Made by a program: the position numbers and the translations under genes
The notes under the pieces: generated by a model
What the model was told of the DNA's origin: nothing
Seen by the model: only the letters and a program-made list of their open reading frames with translations
Database searches by the model: none
Shown here: positions 1 through 9,157 of the stretch, in pieces
How the letters are laid out: each line of letters begins with the position of its first letter
Position numbering within the stretch: the stretch's first letter is position 1
Source of the DNA: JAVVEG01 sp032251455
GTDB taxonomy: Bacteria; Pseudomonadota; Gammaproteobacteria; Pseudomonadales; Pseudohongiellaceae
NCBI GenBank assembly: GCA_032251455.1
Contig: JAVVEG010000006.1
Location: forward strand, 62,001-126,000
Length of the DNA: 64,000 nucleotides
Direction: 5' to 3'

Positions 1-478
1 CTGCCACTGAGCGTGAACGATACGGGCTATCCTTACCGGGCGTTGTCAAGGTGCCACGATACTCACGCGCCTGCTCAGGACTCAGACTGCACACATAGGC
101 CTGGCCGCGTTCAATCAACTGGCGGGCAAACTGGTACAGCGCCTCGAAATAGGACGAGGTGTAACGCACATCGCCATGCCATTGAAATCCCAGCCATTGG
201 ATATCCTCCTTGATGGCATTGATGAATTCCTGGCTCTCTTTTTCCGGATTGGTATCATCAAAACGCAGATTGCAATATCCACCATACAACTGTGCAACAC
301 CAAAATTCAGACAGATGGACTTGGCATGACCTATATGCAGAAAGCCATTGGGTTCAGGAGGAAATCTGGTCTGGATGCGGCCCTGGTGCTTGCCCGCTGC
401 CAGATCCTGCTCGATAATGTGGCGGATGAAATTGGAAGGTGGGGCCGAATGTCCGTTATTGGGGCTGGAAGAACTCAT
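1..478 (-). CDS. glnS: Glutaminyl-tRNA synthetase, 5' part only (cut by window edge)
   Basis: Class I aminoacyl-tRNA synthetase that charges tRNA-Gln with glutamine in the cytoplasm. Reading the minus strand from the ATG at 478 gives about 159 codons that continue off the left edge without a stop. The class I signature is clear: PPEPNGFLHIGHAKS (HIGH motif), followed by LRFDDTNPEKE and the GFQWHGDVRYTSSYFE region, all typical of bacterial GlnRS. The N-terminal extension before the HIGH motif is short, as in E. coli. The gene is divergent from ppiB with about 110 bp between them, and a TATAAT box lies about 39 bp upstream of the start. The catalytic KMSKS loop and anticodon-binding domain are outside the window. 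Confidence 0.95.
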   Translation of the reverse strand, partial: MSSSSPNNGHSAPPSNFIRHIIEQDLAAGKHQGRIQTRFPPEPNGFLHIGHAKSICLNFGVAQLYGGYCNLRFDDTNPEKESQEFINAIKEDIQWLGFQWHGDVRYTSSYFEALYQFARQLIERGQAYVCSLSPEQAREYRGTLTTPGKDSPYRSRSVA

Positions 479-516
479 ATCAATGATTCTGCTTTCTCGG
501 TAGCGATAAAGGCCTT

Positions 517-522
517 ATTATA
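517..522 (-). promoter_or_regulatory. Candidate -10 box of glnS
   Basis: A perfect TATAAT on the minus strand lies about 39 bp upstream of the glnS ATG. No good -35 hexamer is visible at 16-18 bp, so this is a likely but unproven sigma-70 promoter. Confidence 0.45.
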
Positions 523-587
523 ACCGCTCAATGAAATTCTCATAGGGGGAATAGCTGTTTGCGGCATTCCTGACAAGGTTGTGTGAC

Positions 588-1115
588 ATGGTAGTGTTCA
601 AAACAAATTATGGTGACATCAGCATTGCTTTGGATTTTGAAAAAGCACCGATCAGTGCTGCCAATTTTCTGGCCTATGCCAAAAGTGGTTTTTATGATGG
701 CACCGTGTTTCATCGGGTCATTAACAACTTCATGATACAGGGCGGGGGATTTGTCTCTGGCATGAAACAAAAGAACGGCGGAGAACCCATCAAGAATGAG
801 GCAGACAACGGACTGACCAATGATACCGGCACCCTGGCCATGGCCAGAACCTCGGACCCGCATTCAGCAAGCTCGCAGTTTTTCATTAATGTCAGCGACA
901 ATACTTTTCTCAATCACAAGGAAAAATCCATGCAGGGCTGGGGTTATGCCGTTTTCGGCAAGGTCGTCGAAGGCATGGATGTGGTCAACAAGATCAAACA
1001 ATGCCCAACTACCTCCAAAGCAGGGCACCAGGATGTCCCCGTCGATGAAGTCATCATCACCAGCACCGAGGTAAGCTACCCGGAGGACAAGCCGGCAGAT
1101 AACAGCAAGAGCTGA
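588..1115 (+). CDS. ppiB: Peptidyl-prolyl cis-trans isomerase, cyclophilin type
   Basis: Cyclophilin that catalyses cis-trans isomerisation of Xaa-Pro bonds. It has 175 codons and no signal peptide, so it should be cytoplasmic (PpiB rather than PpiA). The cyclophilin core is visible: YDGTVFHRVINNFMIQGGGF, then SSQFFINVSDN and GWGYAVFGKVVEGMDVV. These hold the usual active-site Arg (in FHRV), the Phe/Met pocket and the Gln of SQFF. The ATG at 588 is preferred over an in-frame TTG at 579 because AAGG sits 9 nt upstream of it. The stop codon overlaps the first base of the lpxH start (TGATG), so the two genes are probably translationally coupled, as they are neighbours in many gammaproteobacteria. 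Confidence 0.95.
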   Translation: MVVFKTNYGDISIALDFEKAPISAANFLAYAKSGFYDGTVFHRVINNFMIQGGGFVSGMKQKNGGEPIKNEADNGLTNDTGTLAMARTSDPHSASSQFFINVSDNTFLNHKEKSMQGWGYAVFGKVVEGMDVVNKIKQCPTTSKAGHQDVPVDEVIITSTEVSYPEDKPADNSKS

Positions 1116-1915
1116 TGATGAGTGCCATTGGGGGAAAACAAGCACTGTTCATTTCAGATCTGCATCTGGATCCGGAGACCCCGGAACTGCTGGCAGAGTT
1201 TCTGCTGTTTCTGGAAACCCGGGCTGCGGGTGCACAGGCCCTGTACATACTCGGGGATCTGTTCGAGAAATGGATCGGCGATGATGACGAGCACAGCCTG
1301 GGCAATCAGGTGGCCGAGGCGCTGAGAAAACTGGCTGACACCGGCACGGAAATCTATCTGATGCATGGCAACCGGGATTTTCTGATCGGTGAACAGTATG
1401 CCCGCAAATGCCACGCCACTCTCCTGCAGGAACCACATATCATGGAGCGACATGGGCAGCGCGCCGTCCTGATTCATGGCGACAGCCTTTGTACCCGTGA
1501 TCTCGCCTACATGCAATTCCGGCAAATGGTGCGCTCCAGCCGCTGGCAGCAGGATTTCCTGGGCAAATCACTGGTCGAGCGGCAGATGATTGCACAACAG
1601 GCCAGACAACAGAGCCAGGAAGCCAACAGCAACAAGGCCTCGGATATCATGGATGTGACTCCCCAGGAAGTCATCAAGCTATTACAGGAGCAGCAGGTCA
1701 ACACCTTGATCCACGGGCACACACATCGGCCGGCTGTACACACGCTGCGCCTGGAAAAACCGATCAATGGCAGTCTGGAAGCGCAACGGCTGGTCCTTGG
1801 CAGCTGGGATCAGAAAGGCTGGGTATTGGCGCTGGATGAGTCGGGATTCAACCTCCAGCACTTCAGGTTTCAGGCCTCTCCCAACTCTCCCAACTTCTCC
1901 CCCAAGGCAAAATAG
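1115..1915 (+). CDS. lpxH: UDP-2,3-diacylglucosamine diphosphatase LpxH
   Basis: Calcineurin-like metallophosphoesterase that hydrolyses UDP-2,3-diacylglucosamine to lipid X plus UMP, the fourth step of lipid A synthesis, at the inner face of the inner membrane. It has 266 aa, near the family norm. The metal-binding signature is complete: D15-x-H17 (ISDLHL), GDLFE (47-51), GNRD (85-88), the HGD of LIHGDSLCTRD, and HGHTHRP near the C-terminus. The start overlaps the ppiB stop. A second ATG at 1118 could be used instead. The 3' end overlaps the convergent DUF1289 gene by 46 bp. Confidence 0.95.
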   Translation: MMSAIGGKQALFISDLHLDPETPELLAEFLLFLETRAAGAQALYILGDLFEKWIGDDDEHSLGNQVAEALRKLADTGTEIYLMHGNRDFLIGEQYARKCHATLLQEPHIMERHGQRAVLIHGDSLCTRDLAYMQFRQMVRSSRWQQDFLGKSLVERQMIAQQARQQSQEANSNKASDIMDVTPQEVIKLLQEQQVNTLIHGHTHRPAVHTLRLEKPINGSLEAQRLVLGSWDQKGWVLALDESGFNLQHFRFQASPNSPNFSPKAK

Positions 1916-2379
1916 CGGTCAAAGTGAGCTTCACACAATTGCAACAACTCCTGGTCTGCCTGGCTGATCAACAGTTGAATCTCCACCTGCCGGTACTCTG
2001 GTCTGATCTCCACTCCTGAGCGTCCCAGATCATGCAACTCCTGGTGCTTTTTCTTCAGCAGATTGTGCAACCAGTAATAGGGTGATCGATCGACATCGAA
2101 GGGGATATTGGCTTGCCGCAGGGCGCTGGCCAGTCGTTCACGGTTAACCACGATAAAGCAATTGCGCAAGATCTGTACGCTCAGTTGTTCAATGCGCTGC
2201 ATCACAGCCTGCTTCGCCGCTTCATCATAACTGTTCCAATTGATGACTTCGAAGGCAAACCGCTTGCATCCCCGACAGATGGGGTCACCCACCGAGGTCG
2301 TGGAACAGATGCCTATGCAAGGTGTTTTGATTTTGTCCATCGTCATTCTGCCATTTCGAGTGTCACCAGAATAGCTCAT
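1870..2379 (-). CDS. DUF1289-domain protein
   Basis: Conserved small protein with an N-terminal DUF1289 module: CIGIC followed by DPICRGCKR, a four-cysteine cluster within about 20 residues that suggests metal or Fe-S binding. The WNSYDEAAKQAVMQRIEQL segment is the usual DUF1289 tail. The remaining roughly 100 residues form a helical, charged region without a motif I recognise. The function is unknown. The long start at 2379 lacks a clear ribosome-binding site, and ATG codons at 2346 and 2340 would place the CxxxC close to the N-terminus as in most family members. The gene is convergent with lpxH and overlaps its last 46 bp. It reads away from acnB. Confidence 0.8.
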   Translation of the reverse strand: MSYSGDTRNGRMTMDKIKTPCIGICSTTSVGDPICRGCKRFAFEVINWNSYDEAAKQAVMQRIEQLSVQILRNCFIVVNRERLASALRQANIPFDVDRSPYYWLHNLLKKKHQELHDLGRSGVEIRPEYRQVEIQLLISQADQELLQLCEAHFDRYFALGEKLGELGEA

Positions 2380-2421
2380 TACTGTGCCACATCAGCACTC
2401 CAGACATGCTGCGTTTGCTTA

Positions 2422-2473
2422 TTGCAACCTTGTTGCAACCCTGCAGCACCCCTGTTGCAACTGGAATATTGCA
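2422..2473. repeat. TTGCAAC repeat array upstream of acnB
   Basis: Three perfect TTGCAAC heptamers begin at 2422, 2433 and 2455, and a degenerate fourth (TTGCAG) begins at 2469. The spacings of 11 and 22 bp match one and two helical turns, so the copies face the same side of the DNA. TTGCAA is itself a palindrome. The array lies 60-110 bp upstream of the acnB start, where an operator would be expected. The regulator is not known from this window. Confidence 0.55.
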
Positions 2474-2534
2474 GTAATCTAGCATAGAATCAGCACCCTG
2501 TTTTGCGCTGATTTTACTAGATAGGGGATTAACT

Positions 2535-5129
2535 GTGTTAGAAGCATATCGAAAGCATGTGGCAGAGCGAGCCGAACTGGGTATAGTCCCCAAACCACTC
2601 GATGCCGGCCAGGTGGCAGAGCTCATTGAATTGCTCAAGAATCCACCGGAAGGTGAAGAAGAGTTCATCCTTGACCTGATTTCCAACCGGGTACCCGCCG
2701 GAGTGGACGAAGCGGCCTATGTCAAAGCCGGCTTCCTGTCGGCCATCGCCAAAGGTGAAGCCTCCTCGCCCATCATCAAGCCTGAACTGGCCGTAAAGCT
2801 TCTGGGAACCATGCTGGGCGGTTATAACATTGCCACCCTGGTAGAACTGCTGGATGATAAAGCACTTGCCGCGGATGCCTGTAGAGAGTTGTCACATACC
2901 CTGTTGATGTTTGATGCCTTTCATGACGTCGAAGAGAAAGCCCGCGCCGGCAATACCCATGCGCAAAAATTGCTGGAGTCCTGGGCTGCTGCAGAATGGT
3001 TTACCAGCAAACCCGAACTGCCGGAAAAATTGACGGTCACTGTGTTCAAAGTGCCAGGTGAAACCAATACTGATGATCTGTCGCCAGCCCCGGATGCCTG
3101 GTCACGACCCGATATTCCCCTGCACGCCCTGGCCATGTACAAGATGCCGCGCGAAGGCATCAGCAATGCTGCTGAACAAATCAGTGAACTCAAGCAAAAA
3201 GGCCACCCGGTAGCCCTGGTGGGCGATGTTGTCGGGACTGGCTCTTCACGCAAATCAGCCACCAACTCCGTGCTGTGGAACATCGGCAAGGATATTCCCC
3301 ATATTCCCAACAAACGTGATGGTGGGGTGTGCATCGGCAACAAGATTGCTCCCATCTTCTTCAACACCATGGAAGATGCCGGCGCCTTCCCGATTGAATG
3401 TGATGTCGACCAGATGAACACAGGTGATGTCATCGATATCTATCCCTATGCCGGCAAGATCACCGCTCATGACAGCGATGAAGTCATCAGCACGTTCACT
3501 TTGAAAACCGAAGTCATTCTGGATGAAGTGCGGGCTGGCGGACGCATCCCCCTGATCATCGGTCGCGGACTGACCGACAAGGCACGCACCTCCCTGGGGC
3601 TGGAACCGTCCAAGGTCTTTCGTCTTCCCTTCAGCGAGGCCGATTCCGATCGCGGTTTCACCCTGGCCCAGAAAATGGTTGGCCGGGCCTGCGGTGTTCG
3701 TGGTGTGCGTCCCGGCAGTTACTGTGAACCCAAAATGACCACAGTCGGCTCTCAGGATACCACCGGGCCGATGACCCGTGACGAACTCAAGGATCTCGCC
3801 TGTCTCGGCTTTTCGGCCGATCTGGTCATGCAATCCTTTTGTCATACTGCGGCCTATCCCAAGCCCGTGGATATTGAAACCCAGCATACGCTACCCGACT
3901 TTATCCAGACCCGGGGCGGTGTTGCCTTGCGCCCTGGCGATGGCATCATTCACTCCTGGTTGAACCGCATGCTGTTGCCCGATACCGTCGGCACCGGCGG
4001 AGACTCGCATACCCGTTTCCCTATCGGTATTTCCTTCCCAGCCGGCTCCGGCCTGGTCGCCTTTGCGGCGGCCACCGGGGTCATACCACTGGATATGCCG
4101 GAATCGGTACTGGTTCGCTTCAAGGGCAAGATGCAGCCGGGCATCACCCTGCGCGATCTGGTCAATGCCATCCCCTATGCTGCCATTCAGTCCGGCGATC
4201 TCACCGTCGAGAAAAAGGGCAAGAAAAATATATTCTCCGGTCGCATTCTGGAAATTGAAGGCCTGCCTGATCTGAAGGTGGAGCAGGCATTCGAACTGTC
4301 TGACGCCTCCGCTGAACGCTCCGCTGGTGGCTGTACCATTCGGCTGAACAAAGAACCCATCATCGAATATTTCAAATCCAATATCACCTTGTTGCGCTGG
4401 ATGATCAACGAAGGCTACGGTGATGCCCGCACCCTGGAACGTCGTGCCAGGGCCATGGAAGAATGGTTGCAGGATCCGCAACTGCTGGAACCCGATGCGG
4501 ATGCGGAATACTACAAGATCATTGAAATCGATCTCGACCAGATCAAGGAACCCCTGTTGGCCTGCCCGAATGATCCGGATGATGTCAGACCTTTGTCAGC
4601 TGTTCAGGAAACTGCCATCGATGAAGTATTCATCGGCTCCTGCATGACCAATATTGGTCATTTCCGGGCTGCCAGTGAGGTGCTCAAGCAGGTCAAGGGA
4701 AGCATTCCAACCCGGCTGTGGATATCCCCGCCGACCAAGATGGATCAGCATCAGCTGACTGAAGAAGGTATCTACAGCGTCTTCGGTGTCGCCGGGGCTC
4801 GCACCGAAATGCCAGGTTGTTCACTGTGCATGGGCAACCAAGCCCGGGTAGCGCCGAACTCCACAGTGGTTTCCACTTCCACCCGCAACTTCCCCAATCG
4901 TCTCGGTGATGGTGCCAAGGTTTTTCTGGCCTCCTCGGAATTGGCGGCGGTCAGTGCGGTGCTTGGTCATATTCCCAACATGGAGGAATACATGGGCTAT
5001 ATGAAGAATGTCAATACGATGTCGGACAACATCTACCGCTATCTGAACTTCAATGAAATCAAGTCCTATATGGAAGCTGCCGAGCACGCGAAAAATATTC
5101 CCGTGCTCAATGTGCGCGATGTGGCCTGA
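2535..5129 (+). CDS. acnB: Aconitate hydratase B
   Basis: 4Fe-4S aconitase of the TCA cycle, converting citrate to isocitrate via cis-aconitate. In AcnB-type enzymes 2-methylaconitate reactions are also possible. It has 864 aa, the usual AcnB length. The order is the AcnB one: N-terminal HEAT-like domain (about 1-160), the swivel domain (with GDVVGTGSSRKSATNSVLWN), then the catalytic core. Cluster ligands are visible as Cys703 (GSCMTNIGH) and Cys762/Cys765 (PGCSLCMGNQARV). The start is GTG at 2535, supported by AGGGGA 6 nt upstream and by the canonical N-terminus MLEAYRKHVAER. It is monocistronic, with a repeat-rich upstream region and a strong terminator downstream. Confidence 0.97.
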   Translation: MLEAYRKHVAERAELGIVPKPLDAGQVAELIELLKNPPEGEEEFILDLISNRVPAGVDEAAYVKAGFLSAIAKGEASSPIIKPELAVKLLGTMLGGYNIATLVELLDDKALAADACRELSHTLLMFDAFHDVEEKARAGNTHAQKLLESWAAAEWFTSKPELPEKLTVTVFKVPGETNTDDLSPAPDAWSRPDIPLHALAMYKMPREGISNAAEQISELKQKGHPVALVGDVVGTGSSRKSATNSVLWNIGKDIPHIPNKRDGGVCIGNKIAPIFFNTMEDAGAFPIECDVDQMNTGDVIDIYPYAGKITAHDSDEVISTFTLKTEVILDEVRAGGRIPLIIGRGLTDKARTSLGLEPSKVFRLPFSEADSDRGFTLAQKMVGRACGVRGVRPGSYCEPKMTTVGSQDTTGPMTRDELKDLACLGFSADLVMQSFCHTAAYPKPVDIETQHTLPDFIQTRGGVALRPGDGIIHSWLNRMLLPDTVGTGGDSHTRFPIGISFPAGSGLVAFAAATGVIPLDMPESVLVRFKGKMQPGITLRDLVNAIPYAAIQSGDLTVEKKGKKNIFSGRILEIEGLPDLKVEQAFELSDASAERSAGGCTIRLNKEPIIEYFKSNITLLRWMINEGYGDARTLERRARAMEEWLQDPQLLEPDADAEYYKIIEIDLDQIKEPLLACPNDPDDVRPLSAVQETAIDEVFIGSCMTNIGHFRAASEVLKQVKGSIPTRLWISPPTKMDQHQLTEEGIYSVFGVAGARTEMPGCSLCMGNQARVAPNSTVVSTSTRNFPNRLGDGAKVFLASSELAAVSAVLGHIPNMEEYMGYMKNVNTMSDNIYRYLNFNEIKSYMEAAEHAKNIPVLNVRDVA

Positions 5130-5164
5130 AACAAACAGTTGAAGCAGCAGATTCGGTGATCATG

Positions 5165-5191
5165 CCGGGGGCAAACAAGGCCCCCGGTTTT
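5165..5191 (+). terminator. Rho-independent terminator of acnB
   Basis: A perfect 8-bp GC-only stem (CCGGGGGC / GCCCCCGG) with a 7-nt loop is followed directly by TTTT, 36 bp past the acnB stop. It separates acnB from convergent pepN. Confidence 0.85.
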
Positions 5192-5201
5192 GCATAGGAA
5201 T

Positions 5202-7922
5202 TCACTTCAGGCTTTTAAGCACTACCTCGAAGACATCAGACGATAATCCATCCTCTGCGGCTATCCGTTCAAGTTGCGCTTTCATCAATTGCTGGCGATC
5301 CTCATCATAGCGGCGCCATCTGCTTAGAGGCGTCAGCAAGCGGGCGGCAATTTGCGGATTCAGACGGTTCAGAATCAACACCTGATCGGCAAGAAACCGG
5401 TAGGCTTCGCCAGAACGGTCATGGAAATTGATTGCATTCTGGTTGCTGAACACCCCCAATACCGCACGCACCTTGTTGGGATTGCGAATATCAAAAGCTT
5501 CATGTTGCAGTAGCGCCTGCACGCGCTGCAAGGTGCCTGGACGGCTGGCGGCAGACTGCACGGAAAACCATTGGTCCACAACAAGGGCTTCGTGACGCCA
5601 TTTTTTCAGAAACTGCTGCAGAGCCTCTTCGCGCAGAGTTTCTGCATGGCTTGATTCCGAGTTTACCAATAGGCGCAGAGCCTGACTGGTGTCGGTCATA
5701 TTCCCGGCATGGCTAAATTGCTGATAACAGCTATCCAGATAGTCCGGTTTTTCCAGACTGACCAGATACGACAGACAAAGGTTGCGCAGCGAGCGTGCCG
5801 CAATTCCTTCGGCATTGGCCTGGTAAGGTGTGATGTCTGGAATAGCTGCATACAGGCTCGCAAACTGCTGCTCAAGCCTGCCCGCCAAAGCCTGGATAAG
5901 AAATTTCCGCACCGCATGAATCGCTTCCACATCGATGCTGTCGGATAATTCGCCCAGATAGGCTTCTGTGGGCAGACTCAGCAATTGTGCTGTAACCGCC
6001 TGATCATAACCTTCCTTGTCATCGACCCGCTGTAATGCCTCCTCAAGTATGTCAGTGAAGGCCTGCAACAAACCGGCATCCAGTTGCAGGCTGCGTTTTT
6101 CCCGATAATCCTGCAATAAAGGCAGCATCACTCTGAGCGCCAGCTCCTGCGCGGCATTCCAGCGATTGAAACCATCACTGTCCCTGGTCATCAGGAACAA
6201 AAGTTCTTGCTGGCTATAGTCGAACTCCAGTTTGACTGGTGCCGAAAACCCTCGCAACAAGGAAGGTACGGGTTTGCTGTCGATACCGGTAAAGACAAAA
6301 GTCTGTTGCTCTGCACACACATCAAGCACTCTTTCCGTCAACCCGGTATTCTGCGATTCCCCCTTGAGTAGCAACGGAATATCGAGGCCTGCTGAATCGA
6401 GCAAACCCACTCTCAGCGGTATATGCAATGCTTGCTTGTGTTCCTGCCCTGGGGTTGGTGGGCAGGATTGTTGCACCTCCAGCCTGTACTCTCTGGCAGT
6501 TGCATCATAGTCACCTGTAATCCTCAATCTGGGCGTCCCGGCCTGGGCATACCAGCGACGAAACTGTTTCAGATCAACACCGCTGGCATCCTCCATTGCC
6601 CTGACAAAATCTTCTGTGGTTACCGCCTGGCCATCATGTCGTTCAAAATACAGATCACTGCCCTTCCTGAAGGCATCGGCACCGACAAGCTCATGGATCA
6701 TACGAACAATTTCAGCACCTTTTTCATAAATGGTCAGCGTATAAAAGTTGGATATCTCCATATAGGAATCAGGTCGCACCGAATGCGCCATTGGGCCGGC
6801 ATCCTCGGCAAACTGGGCAGTCCGCAGAAAGCTCACGTCTTCGATCCGCTTCACGGTTCTTGAGCCCATGTCGGCAGAAAATTCAGAATCCCTGAATACG
6901 GTAAACCCTTCCTTCAGGCTAAGTTGGAACCAGTCGCGGCAGGTAACCCGGTTGCCCGACCAGTTATGAAAATATTCGTGCGCAACCACAGCCTCGACCC
7001 GCTGGAAGGCCTGATCGGTCGTGGTCAGGGGGTTGGCCAGCACACAGGAGGTATTGAAGATATTCAGCCCCTTGTTTTCCATTGCGCCCATATTGAAATC
7101 ATCCACCGCCACGATCATGAAAATATCCAGATCGTATTCCCTGCCATAGACTTCCTCATCCCACTCCATTGCCTTCTTGAGAGAAAACATGGCGTGATCA
7201 CATTTGTCCAGATCCTTCTCCTCGACAAATATCCGCAGCTTGATCTTGCGCTGCGAACAGGTGATAAATTCATCCTCAATACAGGCCAGATCACCGGCTA
7301 CCAGCGCAAACAGATAACAGGGTTTGCGAAACGGGTCTTCCCAGCGCACCCAATGCCGACCATCCTCCAATTCACCACTGGCCACCGCATTGCCGTTGGA
7401 TAAAAGTACCGGATATCTTTTCTTATCAGCAATGATTTTCGTGCTGAAGACAGACATCACGTCCGGGCGATCCAGGTAATAGCTTATCTTGCGAAACCCT
7501 TCGGCTTCACATTGCGTACAGAACATGCTGCGCGACTTGTAAAGCCCTTCCAGGCTGGTATTCTCCTGTGGTTTCAGCTCCGTGTGACATTCCAGGGAAA
7601 ATGGTTTATCAATGGAACCGCCGCTTTGTTGCAGCAAACGATCAAGATTCGGTATCAACAGTGACTGTTCGCTCAGTTGATATTGACTGGCAGCAAGCGG
7701 CACATCATTCAGCACAAGTTTCAGCAGACGCATGTCCTGACCATCAAGTTTGAGACTGGTTTCGGCGTTACCAATCAAATCCGGATTCCTGCGCATTGTC
7801 AGCGAGGAAATGACAAGAGTCGTCTCCTCTGCGAGCTCAAACTGCAAATCAGTCGCGTCAATCAGAAAAGGAGGTAGCTGATAATCTTTCAGATAGATGG
7901 TTTTTGCTGTTGCATTCTTCAT
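5202..7922 (-). CDS. pepN: Aminopeptidase N (M1 family)
   Basis: Zinc metalloaminopeptidase that removes N-terminal residues from peptides in the cytoplasm. At 906 aa it has the length of the E. coli-type PepN. The M1 signatures are present: the exopeptidase motif GAMENKG (starting near residue 279), the zinc site HEYFHNW (315-321), and the second glutamate in LKEGFTVFRD. The long C-terminal helical domain ends in VLKSLK. It starts 21 nt after the DUF2797 gene on the same strand and is probably cotranscribed with it and the upstream nadK-rhomboid-DUF1315 run. Confidence 0.97.
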   Translation of the reverse strand: MKNATAKTIYLKDYQLPPFLIDATDLQFELAEETTLVISSLTMRRNPDLIGNAETSLKLDGQDMRLLKLVLNDVPLAASQYQLSEQSLLIPNLDRLLQQSGGSIDKPFSLECHTELKPQENTSLEGLYKSRSMFCTQCEAEGFRKISYYLDRPDVMSVFSTKIIADKKRYPVLLSNGNAVASGELEDGRHWVRWEDPFRKPCYLFALVAGDLACIEDEFITCSQRKIKLRIFVEEKDLDKCDHAMFSLKKAMEWDEEVYGREYDLDIFMIVAVDDFNMGAMENKGLNIFNTSCVLANPLTTTDQAFQRVEAVVAHEYFHNWSGNRVTCRDWFQLSLKEGFTVFRDSEFSADMGSRTVKRIEDVSFLRTAQFAEDAGPMAHSVRPDSYMEISNFYTLTIYEKGAEIVRMIHELVGADAFRKGSDLYFERHDGQAVTTEDFVRAMEDASGVDLKQFRRWYAQAGTPRLRITGDYDATAREYRLEVQQSCPPTPGQEHKQALHIPLRVGLLDSAGLDIPLLLKGESQNTGLTERVLDVCAEQQTFVFTGIDSKPVPSLLRGFSAPVKLEFDYSQQELLFLMTRDSDGFNRWNAAQELALRVMLPLLQDYREKRSLQLDAGLLQAFTDILEEALQRVDDKEGYDQAVTAQLLSLPTEAYLGELSDSIDVEAIHAVRKFLIQALAGRLEQQFASLYAAIPDITPYQANAEGIAARSLRNLCLSYLVSLEKPDYLDSCYQQFSHAGNMTDTSQALRLLVNSESSHAETLREEALQQFLKKWRHEALVVDQWFSVQSAASRPGTLQRVQALLQHEAFDIRNPNKVRAVLGVFSNQNAINFHDRSGEAYRFLADQVLILNRLNPQIAARLLTPLSRWRRYDEDRQQLMKAQLERIAAEDGLSSDVFEVVLKSLK

Positions 7923-7943
7923 AGTGAAACCTGTCCTGAATTT

Positions 7944-8777
7944 TCAAACCTGTAAACTGATATGATAACCACCAAACTTGCGCATATTGATAACGCCGGT
8001 ATCAAACATGAGGTATTGCCCCTTGATACCAAGAAGCGTGCCGGCAACGACAGGATTCTTGTCAAAATTATGTGAACCGACCTTGGTCGGATACTCAAGC
8101 ACCGGGTAGCTTATCTGTACCGTCTCCATTGCCTGGAGAACACTGATGGCATGGAAACCGAACTGCTGCTCCATCTCTTTGATTGCCGGTCCGCACAGCT
8201 CAAGCAAACGGTTTTTTTCGGCATGCAGATCGGTCAAATGATCGCTGCCTTTGAGCATGTCCCGCCAATTGGTTTTATCAGCCACGTATTGCTTGAAAAT
8301 CACTTCCAGACACCCCGACTGCAATCGGCTGCGCACCCTGATTATCGGCAAGGCCTGAACCGCGCCCTGATCGATCCAGCGCGTTGGTACCTGGGTTGCC
8401 CGGGTGATACCCACCTTGATCCCCGACGAGTTGGCCAGATAGACAATATGATCCTGCATGCAGAACTGCTCACCCCATTCCGGTTCCCTGCAGCTGCCTT
8501 GATCATAATGACATTTTTCCGGATGGATGATGCAGGAGTCACATTGCGCCAGGGATTGGAAGCAGGGGTAGCAATACCCCTGGTTGAAACTTTTGGCGGT
8601 AAGACGACCACAATGGACACAGTTGATCTGTCCGTTAAAAGTCAAGCTGAGCGGCTTGCCCAGATAGGGCGCCAGAGGGACCAGCGTCTCCCCCAGGGGC
8701 AAGGCATAATCAACCGGTGTTTCCAGTCGGCTTTTCAATTTGCGGACCATGCCGCTTGCCAGCAACTCCAATTTCAT
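7944..8777 (-). CDS. DUF2797 family protein
   Basis: Conserved protein of unknown function, 277 aa. It has many cysteines arranged as zinc-finger-like pairs: CVHCG, YCYPCF and CDSC, followed by a CxxxxxCHYDQGSC segment and EQFCMQDH. These suggest one or two structural zinc sites in the first half. A stretch starting VYLANSSGIKVGITR resembles the GIY-YIG-like strand pattern that I associate with this family, but I would not assign nuclease activity from it. It lies directly upstream of pepN with a 21-nt gap, an arrangement also seen in pseudomonads as far as I recall. Confidence 0.75.
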   Translation of the reverse strand: MKLELLASGMVRKLKSRLETPVDYALPLGETLVPLAPYLGKPLSLTFNGQINCVHCGRLTAKSFNQGYCYPCFQSLAQCDSCIIHPEKCHYDQGSCREPEWGEQFCMQDHIVYLANSSGIKVGITRATQVPTRWIDQGAVQALPIIRVRSRLQSGCLEVIFKQYVADKTNWRDMLKGSDHLTDLHAEKNRLLELCGPAIKEMEQQFGFHAISVLQAMETVQISYPVLEYPTKVGSHNFDKNPVVAGTLLGIKGQYLMFDTGVINMRKFGGYHISLQV

Positions 8778-8826
8778 TCTCCCGCTTGTACTTGACTTGC
8801 TTAGGACGTCTTTAGCAGATGAGCTG

Positions 8827-9138
8827 TCAATGACAGGTATCGTTTGTCTTATTCACTGACTCCACCCACACCAGGTTGACAGCCTGATCCGAACCCGGCG
8901 GTTCATGGCATTGTTCCCGTTGCAAACCACTCTTGTCGATAAATCCAACCCGCTCATGCTCGGGCAGATTCTGTGCTTCATAAGCGATAATTGCCTGCAG
9001 GCAATATTCCAGCTGTTCTGCACTCAATTTGCTGCCATCCCCCCATCGGCCCAGCTCCACCGCAGTTTTCAGATTGGCATGCGTTTCTGCGTCCATCATC
9101 GCCAGCAGATCCTGCAAGGATTTATACTCGTGGTTCAT
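8827..9138 (-). CDS. DUF1315 family protein (YeaC-like)
   Basis: Small conserved protein of about 103 aa with unknown function. The N-terminal half carries the family pattern: LLAMMDAETHANLKTAVELGRWGDG followed by LSAEQLEYCLQAIIAYE. The start at 9138 (MNHEYKS) is chosen because a GGGGG-containing purine stretch precedes it and family members begin here. An upstream in-frame start at 9204 would run into the rhomboid gene. It sits 19 nt after the rhomboid stop on the same strand, consistent with one operon. Confidence 0.75.
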   Translation of the reverse strand: MNHEYKSLQDLLAMMDAETHANLKTAVELGRWGDGSKLSAEQLEYCLQAIIAYEAQNLPEHERVGFIDKSGLQREQCHEPPGSDQAVNLVWVESVNKTNDTCH

Positions 9139-9157
9139 CTTTGCACCCCCCTGACAT

